From: Rutpela maculata
Lineage: Eukaryota > Arthropoda > Insecta > Coleoptera > Cerambycidae
Assembly (NCBI GenBank): GCA_936432065.2
Contig: OW386289.2
Coordinates: 16,946,277-17,010,276 of the forward strand
DNA: 64,000 nucleotides
Direction of reading: 5' to 3'
The notes under the pieces were generated by a model that saw only the letters and a program-made list of their open reading frames with translations, was not told the DNA's origin and made no database searches. A program made the position numbers and the translations under genes. Positions 57,418-64,000 of the stretch are shown here, piece after piece (position 1 is the stretch's first letter; every line of letters begins with the position of its first letter).

Positions 57418-58546
57418 AAGCACACTAACCTGAAGCAGAAGTAGGTACTTGTACGCATCATCCTGAGGCAGTGTAACGAACCTGAAGCGTATATTTGCTT
57501 CAGGATAGTCATGCCTTAATATTTTGATGTACGAATGAGAGATAGTTGATCTTGTTTCTTTATCGGTATGGGTCAGGGTCCATTTTTGTTTGGTGCTGAT
57601 TTTTACTGCAAAGCAATGTATCACATGATCAACATGATGTATACTGCTTCAGGTCCGTCGTTTTAATGCAAGAATTGTCCTTAAGCTAGGGTGGCGCTGT
57701 TTATTCTACTTTGTGTACGCTTGTATATATTTGATGGTATTACGTACTAACCTGAAGCAAGTAGTTCTGGCAACTATGTTTGATGGGATCCGTTTAAATG
57801 ATGATGTGTTTATTTTTAAGTAGAAGATCAGTGGTCGCAATGCATAATAAGAAAACGGAACGGTTTCAGGTTGACGGAATATAAAATACAATAATATAAT
57901 ATAGGTACTTAATATTACAGTATAAAACAATATAATATAATAATTCAGCATTGCTTTTCAAAAGATTGTTATTTATTCTTAACATACAAGGGGTCCGTAA
58001 GAGAAAAAAAATGCTTAATTCGGCCTTAATAATGTTAATAAAATTTTATTTTTTTCCTCAAAAACTAAATAGTGTTACACTTCAATTATTTTATATGGTA
58101 ACAAGTTAACCCTGATAATATTAGTAAATTTAACATTTTTTTCAAAAAGTAAGCGTTATTCAAATTTTGTATACGTTACCTATTAACTGGTACCTTGTCT
58201 ACATGGCTATAAAAAGGGTGTATCGCTTTTTAATACGGAAAATATTAGAATCCATAAATGAGTAAAAATATTAACTTTTGACCTACAGGTTGCATAAATT
58301 TAATTTTTTATATGGTTTTCCAGGTGCAACTGAAATGTGTTTATTGATTTATTTATAATTTGGGACATTGTTTCGTTTTATTAAAAGCTATATCCATGGC
58401 AAATCCATTACATATATATCCGTGTCAACATGTTTGTAAAAACTATTTACATAGGCGTAGATCTACGGGATGCGATGTTTTCGAAGAATGATACAATGAT
58501 AATTTCAAGTTATTTTTTTTGAAATTATCAAGGTGTTATCTTTAAA
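57415..58546. other. Unassigned region with repeated CCTGAAGC octamers
   Basis: CCTGAAGC occurs at 57429, 57481 and 57751, and its inverse GCTTCAGG at 57497 and 57646; those at 57481 and 57497 form a perfect 8-bp hairpin with an 8-base loop. No gene recognised; the rest (57960-58546) is plain AT-rich sequence. Confidence 0.5.
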
Positions 58547-59236
58547 AAAACCGCTGCCCAAGGAATCCCTACTTCCACATCCAGATTTTCTATCCAAGTC
58601 ACTCACAACGAAAAAAATTTGTATGTAGAAATAATTGTTTATGGAACTTTAATAATATAATATTTGAAATCCTCTACCCCAAAAACTCATAAAACGATAA
58701 CCCACATCGGTAGTGAGGTGGGGGTAGTGATAGGGGGTGGTAGTGGGGGTGGATGAAGTAAAAAATATTTTGAGGTTTCTGGTTCTTGTACACACACTAA
58801 ATCACATTTTTTTTTCATCCCCTTTAATAGTGGGTGTGGTAATGGGGGTGGCTAATGCCAAATTTTTTTTTGAGACCTTAGCTTCTTTTGTATATACTAA
58901 ATACCAATTTTATGGGCTCCTACCTGCTTGATTTACCCATTTACCTCAAATTTACCCCAATTTACCCCCCACCCTTCGACGGAACAAGATGAAAATATAA
59001 TCTAGTTCTAGATCGTTAAAGTACATATGTGTACCAAATTTCAAGTCAATATCTCAAACGCTTCCAGAGTAAACATGCGCACAAAAAAAAGTTACAGTCA
59101 GACCGACAGACAGAAATTTTTTTTCGCTCAAACTTAAAATCTCGACGTTTCATGACATTCTAAGCCTATTTGAACAATAAAAATTTTTAAAAATTTTTTT
59201 GTCGTTACTATACTTCCACTGGATGTGGAAGTAATT
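58547..59236 (+). mobile_element. Helentron-like non-autonomous element, copy 4
   Basis: Leader AAAACCGCTGCCCAAGGAATC, ACTTCCACATCCAG at 58571-58584, an interior like 24745-25404, and hairpin ACTTCCAC-TGGAT-GTGGAAGT at 59212-59232 followed by AATTA. The leader is preceded by TTTAAAAA. Noncoding. Confidence 0.75.
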
Positions 59237-59566
59237 AATGATATATGGAGTGTTTTCGGAAGGCTCACTGATGTTCACCGTTTATTACTTATTGTATGAA
59301 AGGTTTTTAAGAGAGCATCGTATTATTTTTAATATTATAACACACATACACACATATAACACATGTATTTTAAGTGGTAACATCTACTATTAAGTTTCAA
59401 AGTTAGTAGGTTAGGTGTTTCAATTTTTTTTTTGCTTTAAACTTAGTTTCTGGGGTAAAAAAGTTAGTTAGTTAGTTGTTACATAACAGTACACGTTTTC
59501 AATAAAATAATTTAAGTTTCAGATGGCTAACCTGCTTATTTCATATAAACGAAAATATGAATTGCT
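59237..59566. other. AT-rich DNA, nothing recognised
   Basis: Short CA-rich stretch near 59341-59366 and GTTAGTTAGTTAGTT near 59464; no feature supported. The composition changes sharply to GC-rich at about 59567. Confidence 0.4.
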
Positions 59567-60081
59567 ATGAACTGTCTTCGGCGGGGGGAAAACGTAGGGG
59601 GGTGTTCTCGGTTCGATGGTGAGAGCGCCGGGGTGAGCCTTCGCAATTCTGCGCTCCCGACGTCCCGACGCACCTGGCTGTGCATCTCTTGGAGCGGCGT
59701 GTCGCTGTGGCCCGAAGATGATGCCGTTTCGCGCCCCTTGCCGAAGCTTACACCTTGCGGCATCTGCATTTCTCCAGCTTGGCCCTGGCCTGTGCTTCCT
59801 TGTGCACTGTGGCGAGAGAGAGCTGGCCTCGCCGTGTGGGTCAGGCTTCCTTGCCTCCCAGATCGCCCGACGCGTGCTTCTGGTTCCCTGTCCTGGACGT
59901 TGAGTCCGGAATTTGTTGTTGACGTGTGTTGCCTCCTGAGTGGACTCGTCACTACAGTGGTTTGAGGGCTTGGTGTCAAGTCACGGAAAAAGAATCGAAG
60001 GGCCGGATCTTCCTGTAGATTTTGCCAATCTCTTCTTACATGAATGGGGGCAGTGTCCGTGCTGCTGCTGGCGCGCGACAT
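59567..60081 (-). pseudogene. Gag-like N-terminal fragment of gypsy-3
   Basis: From ATG 60081 on the minus strand about 171 residues are open, starting MSRASSSTDTAPIHVRRDW, Ser/Arg/Gln/Pro-rich and without a recognised domain. At about 59567 the GC-rich coding sequence ends abruptly and the frame runs into AT-rich flank, stopping at 59536. Position behind an LTR-like region, the shared base composition with the pol fragment and the truncation suggest a Gag start; this is inference, as no capsid motif is included. Confidence 0.4.
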
Positions 60082-60119
60082 GATGAAACGCGGCCCGCAC
60101 TTGGAAACTGAAGCCGAGA

Positions 60120-60240
60120 AAAATTCGAAAGTGACACGAAATTTTTCAAAAGTCCGCTGAAAATTGTCTTTGCACAATTCGAAAGTACCACGAAATTTGT
60201 CTCTGATAAAATTCGAAAGTACGCCGAAGATTGTCTTTGT
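60120..60240 (-). repeat. GAAAGTAC-type short tandem units
   Basis: Three to four units of about 38-45 bp built on TTCGAAAGTACCACGAAATTT and GTCTTTG(T/C). The same phrase type (TTTTCAAAAGTACCACGAA) builds the tandem units inside the gypsy-1 LTR (4695-4980). Confidence 0.7.
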
Positions 60241-60368
60241 GGCTGCGAGGAAAGTTAATTCTCTCGCACCCCGCGAATTTGATGTTGGGAGACTAGTCCT
60301 GATGCATATGAGTGCTTGTACTCATAAACAACGAAGCGTAGTTGACATGAAATTGTTTGTTTGAAAAT

Positions 60369-60521
60369 GTCCGAGGCAGCGCTGAATGTCTGGCCCCCAA
60401 CGGAAACGTGAGTTGAGCGCTCGAAGCGGTGCTGAATTTCTGGCCCCCAACGGAAACGTAATTTGTGAACGTCCGAGGCGGTGCTGAATTTCTGCCCCCC
60501 AACGGAAACGCGTTTTGAGGT
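60369..60521 (-). repeat. 51-bp tandem repeat, three copies
   Basis: Units start at 60369, 60419 and 60471 and share GCGGTGCTGAATTTCTGG and CCCCCAACGGAAACG. They lie in the leader/LTR-like part of gypsy-3. On the minus strand each unit contains TTGGGGGCCAGA. Confidence 0.85.
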
Positions 60522-61542
60522 GACCCGAAAAAATTTAATTTCTTTAATAATGATTTCGGCGCCGTGTGCACCTGGGGGATGCTTTCTGCGTTTGTCAGAA
60601 CGGAAAAATCACTTCACAAAGTTTACATTTTTTCAAAATACAAAAGTTACAGACTTATTGGTGAATTATTAGTGGTGCATTTGGGAAAGACGGCTTGTGC
60701 TACTTGTTACGCGAGTCAACTTCAACGAGGCACCTGGAGGCCTGGTGAATGCAAGTTAATGAGTAGCCGGCGCGGCACAAGCGATCCCCCTTTGCTGCAG
60801 GGCTGGAACTCGGCAACTTGGCTGTAAAAAATGCATATGAATAAAGTCACTTCTGCTCAGCTGGCTGGCTTCTCCGTAGCTTAATGTCTATGCACTGGCT
60901 CGACGTTACTAGAGGACTCCCTAGAAGAGGGCTAGCAAAGTAAGAAAGTCTTTGTCCTGATCTGAACCTCAGCAGAGAGTTCAATTTGGTAAAATGTCAC
61001 TAAGTGCAGGCAGGCGGATGGCCCTGACCTAGATCAATGTTTTTTGGGTTGAACCTCCTCGGAGAGTTCAATGCACTGACTGTCTGATCAGCTGGGGCTG
61101 CAGGCTGATGGCTACCCAGGTTAAAGTTTGTGGTGGTTCTTTACCTTTGAGTCCGGTGTAGAAGCACTTTGTTTTAAACACTGTGGGAAATAAATTAGAC
61201 GTTGCGAGGCCTTATGCTCGTTTAGAATTTTATTTATTTCTTGATCAGCTTGTCCTCCTTGGAGCTGAGGGGGTTTGAGCCCAGCTCTGGTAGGATAGGA
61301 AAGAGAGAGGATTCACTCATTCATTAAGACACTCGAATTTCGAATAATACCTTATATTAATTAATATCACCTGGTAAGGTAGCCAAACTTCCCTAACTCG
61401 CGATTCGCGTGGTTTAGAAAATGAAATTAATTAACTAGTACTTGTCATTCGCAAATTGTCGTTGTCTAGCTGTAGAAGCCGTGTGTTGAAGAGTTCATCA
61501 GTATGTAATGATTATAGAAATGTTGGAAATGTTGTGGACCAA

Positions 61543-61642
61543 CTGGGGTTACTGCTAGGAGCTCCCTCGGTAGTCGAATTGAATATGGGCCCGCTGGGGT
61601 TACCGCTGTGGGCTCCCTCGGTGGCAGAAAGAAAGATGATCG
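61543..61642. repeat. 50-bp direct duplication
   Basis: CTGGGGTTACTGC (61543) and CTGGGGTTACCGC (61593) begin two units that share GGCTCCCTCGGT/GAGCTCCCTCGGT. Noncoding part of gypsy-3. Confidence 0.75.
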
Positions 61643-62682
61643 AGCCTCGAAGTGACGTGGAGAGTGCACTGCGAATGACTGATAGCGTCACCAGTGTCAC
61701 AAATATATTTATACTATGCCGGGGAGAAATGCAGCAATTTGATTGGCTGGCTTATTTTCAGCCGGACTATAACACCACCCTGCCGGGAAGGCAAAATTTC
61801 GGGAGTGTTGGAAATTAAGAGATAATTGGAAAGAAAATTGAAAGAAATCTGACCGGCGAAATTTAAAATTTGACCGGGCTGATGAGGTTTAAGAAGTTCG
61901 AAACGTTCTTGATTAATTGATCGTACTAGTTTCGATTGGAAAAAATGGAAGAGAAATTTTAATAGAAATCAGCCTGAGCTATTTTGAAATGAGGTTGAAG
62001 AGATTTGAAAATTTTCTTGATAATTGGATCGTACTAATTTTCAAAAATGACTGGTGAATTTTGGCTACCTTGTATACAAAACTACCTTAAAATCTAAGTT
62101 AAATATTTGACCTATCTGGGCGCAGCTAAATATTTATCAGTACAAAACATGTAGTAAATATATTGCAATATAATTTTAGTACATAAGGCACTTTACTTAA
62201 ATAATTAGTGGCACAGAAAGTAAATAAATTTCGGAAATTACAATGTAAAAACGCGTGTCGATGTCTTCGTCCGGGTTGTGTTCGAAGTGGTCACAAGTTG
62301 CCCTTCGGAGGCAAGGCATCTCCAACCTGAACCTCGACGGGATTGTTGGCCCTTTCGTAGAATCATGGGGCAGGGTTTGGCCCATCCCATGACAGGACTG
62401 TTGAACGTCGACTTGGCAGATCACTGGCCCAAGTCGGACTCGTACACACGGAGGGGTAAAAGGTACAAGTTTACATACTTGCACAAAAGTTAACTGAAGC
62501 GTTGAGATGGCTGAAGCTCGCAGCAGGGTTTCCTACTGGGAACTCGAGAGATAAGGTTGAAATTTGAATGAGATGACAGAAGTTTACTGGCGGATTTTAA
62601 TTGGAAAATAAAGTAAAATGGCCAGTAAATAAGGTAAGTGTGGAAGGTAAGTATTAAAATACTGAAATAATGATAAGTAATA

Positions 62683-62998
62683 AATTTCACCTTATACAGG
62701 GTGAAATTAGAAAATAAATGGTGGATGCGCTGGTAATTTCGAAAAATTAGTAAAATTGCAGGAGCAATGCCTCCTGGGGTTTAGAATAAAATTTGGTGGT
62801 GTAGCAGCAATGCGTGTTGCACCAGAATAAAATAAAAGTGGTTATATAGGTTAGGATAGTATATAATAATGAGTAATATGGGGTGGAATAAGATAATTCC
62901 CTTTACAGGGACAGAATAAGAAAATAAAGGAAAATTGGCGAATGCGCCGGTAATGAGAAATAATAATTGGCCAAAAGGCCTCGGAGCGAATGCCTCCG
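62683..62998 (-). other. Cluster of short perfect hairpins downstream of gypsy-3 pol
   Basis: Six perfect small stem-loops within about 315 bases: AATTTCACC/GGTGAAATT (62683-62708), CAGGAG-CAATGC-CTCCTG (62759-62776), CCCT-TTAC-AGGG (62899-62910), GGCG-AATG-CGCC (62937-62948), GGCC-AAAA-GGCC (62969-62980) and CGGAG-CGAATGC-CTCCG (62982-62998). A seventh imperfect one is GGTG...TGCACC (about 62796-62823). Four share an AATG-type loop. They begin 19 bases after the pol stop and probably act at RNA level. Confidence 0.6.
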
Positions 62999-63016
62999 GA
63001 TAGATATATGGGGTTA

Positions 63017-64000
63017 TTATGGCCACAACCCTACGATAGGGCAGGCGTCATCTAGGATCGAGACTTCGGGGTCATCTTCTTGATAATCCTCAAGGGTGAC
63101 CGAGTGGAAGCTATAGTTAACAGGGACTGCTAGATTGGTTAGCTCTGGGTTTCCCTGGTCACCGGCTTCATCTTCTTCTCGCTGTCGGCTCCTCTCCTGG
63201 GCCTCTTGGATCCTTCGGATTAATTGCCGTTCGGGCGTCCCTAAGATCCTTTCTCGGTCTCGTTGACATTGTCGAAGTAGCGCCTCTTTACTAGGTCGAA
63301 ATACTAAGATAGGCACTCTGCTCGTACTAGGGTCCTGAGGGGGTGACCTTGATTGTAACCGCCTTGCAGCTTCTACTGCTCTTCTTGGGCTACCGATCAT
63401 CGGGGCTGCACTTGTACTAGGCTGTGCTATGTCTCTCTGTGCTTCCTGCACCGGGGTCCTCGGTCTGGCACTTGGGCCGGCTCGCTCAGGTCCTGGCCTG
63501 GCAGGTCCTACTTCCGGAGGTTCATCCGGATCACTATCGCTATCCGTCTCATCATCGTTCGGCGCTGGTGGCGGGAATGGCGCCGGTCTGAGGTCATTTA
63601 CATGAACAGGATGCTGTGCTCCATTCCTGTCCACTTCGTAAACGTTGTCACCTAGTACTCGTAATATCATAAATGGCCCTTCCCATGGGGGGCTGAATGC
63701 TGTTGCGGTGCCTGGGAATTGTCTAACCATCACCAATTCTCCTACTTCGAAATGAATCGGCGCTTCTCGATGCTCCGGGAACATATCTCTTTGGTAAACA
63801 ATCTGCCTTTCCTGGGCTCGTCTCACCCGTGCTTCTCGTTGTTGAGCATTGTTTTCCACTTCCTGTTGATTAACCGGGTGATTCCATTCCCCTGGTTTAA
63901 CCAGCGGTGCTCCGAGTAACAACTGACTGGGTGACATGCCTGTGGCTGCATTAATTCGGGTATGAAGTTTGAGCATAATGTCTGACAAACTCTCATCCCA
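63017..64000 (-). CDS. pol: C-terminal part of gypsy-3 Pol (integrase end), partial
   Basis: Open on the minus strand from the window edge (64000) to TAA at 63017, about 327 residues; the start lies outside. It opens after the integrase catalytic Glu region (LKLHTRINAATGMSPSQLL, the conserved end of the integrase core). Residues about 65-120 form a GPY/F-type module (MVRQFPG, PPWEGPFMILRVL, VHVNDLRPAP) that helps target integration and DNA contact. The remaining about 200 residues are Pro/Asp/Glu/Arg-rich and disordered-looking, with QREEDEAGD near the end. GC-rich codon use contrasts with gypsy-2. The reading frame is unbroken; whether the whole element is functional cannot be judged. Confidence 0.88.
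   Translation of the reverse strand, partial: WDESLSDIMLKLHTRINAATGMSPSQLLLGAPLVKPGEWNHPVNQQEVENNAQQREARVRRAQERQIVYQRDMFPEHREAPIHFEVGELVMVRQFPGTATAFSPPWEGPFMILRVLGDNVYEVDRNGAQHPVHVNDLRPAPFPPPAPNDDETDSDSDPDEPPEVGPARPGPERAGPSARPRTPVQEAQRDIAQPSTSAAPMIGSPRRAVEAARRLQSRSPPQDPSTSRVPILVFRPSKEALLRQCQRDRERILGTPERQLIRRIQEAQERSRQREEDEAGDQGNPELTNLAVPVNYSFHSVTLEDYQEDDPEVSILDDACPIVGLWP

Larger units (their letters stand above)
59567..64000 (-). mobile_element. Third gypsy-like element (gypsy-3), minus strand, rearranged and cut by window end
   Basis: Read on the minus strand: the 3' end of pol (64000-63017), a hairpin-rich noncoding stretch (63000-62683), about 2 kb of noncoding, partly LTR-like sequence with an AATAAATAAA signal (about 61235), a leader with tandem repeats (60521-60120) and the start of a gag-like frame (60081) that breaks off at about 59567. 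All of it is GC-richer than the flanks. Pol followed by LTR followed by gag is the order of two head-to-tail copies sharing an LTR. LTR edges and primer site were not resolved. Confidence 0.55.

Noticed and set aside
59567..59965. Plus-strand 132-codon frame in the GC-rich block
   Set aside because: It is opposite the gag-like minus-strand frame; high GC leaves several frames open by chance.

Overview
Eukaryotic, AT-rich, repeat-dominated DNA, almost certainly from an arthropod and probably an insect. The pointers are Ty3/gypsy elements (one primed by a tRNA-Lys-CTT-type primer site), a DD41D mariner-like transposon, a CR1/L2-like LINE, tRNA-derived SINE-like repeats and many fold-back elements, with one spliced host-type gene. 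The order cannot be fixed from sequence alone. No operons, CRISPR arrays or rRNA are present.

Layout. 0-3.1 kb: two families of short elements (ACTTCCACATCCAG and TACTCTTCGC ends) that look like non-autonomous Helentrons, and two tRNA-like SINE units. 3.9-22.2 kb: a gene whose exons at 3888-3961 and 19449-22153 join in frame across a 15.5-kb intron. It encodes a zinc-finger, tyrosine-recombinase-like (Crypton-derived type) protein with a basic, Trp-rich C-terminus, and it carries one in-frame TAG. The intron holds a full-length, apparently very young Ty3/gypsy element (4409-14166, 1872-bp LTRs), a split SINE, two fold-back elements and a mariner-type transposase relic. 22.4-26.3 kb: MITEs and a long-armed mariner relic with a nested Helentron-like copy. 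27.4-29.8 kb: a structurally complete DD41D transposon with about 496-bp terminal repeats between TA microsatellites. 30-34 kb: little that is recognisable. 34.4-40.9 kb: a decayed gypsy gag/protease running into a large near-identical inverted duplication with mirrored transposase pseudogenes and a third partial copy. 41.9-47.5 kb: fold-backs, a MITE and microsatellites. 48.1-50.9 kb: a 5'-truncated LINE on the minus strand. 51.6-57.3 kb: a second gypsy element on the minus strand with intact pol and a gag broken by one stop. 57.4-59.2 kb: an octamer-rich stretch and another Helentron-like copy. 59.6-64 kb: a GC-richer third gypsy-like element on the minus strand, seen as the 3' end of pol, a long noncoding/LTR-like region and a truncated gag-like start.

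How it works together. Apart from the recombinase-like gene everything recognisable is transposable-element DNA. Both analysable gypsy elements place pol in the -1 frame behind a canonical slippery heptamer (TTTAAAT at 7536-7542; AAAAAAC at 56044-56038). At least four separate remnants belong to the Tc1/mariner (IS630) transposase superfamily, and several fold-back elements may be their non-autonomous relatives.
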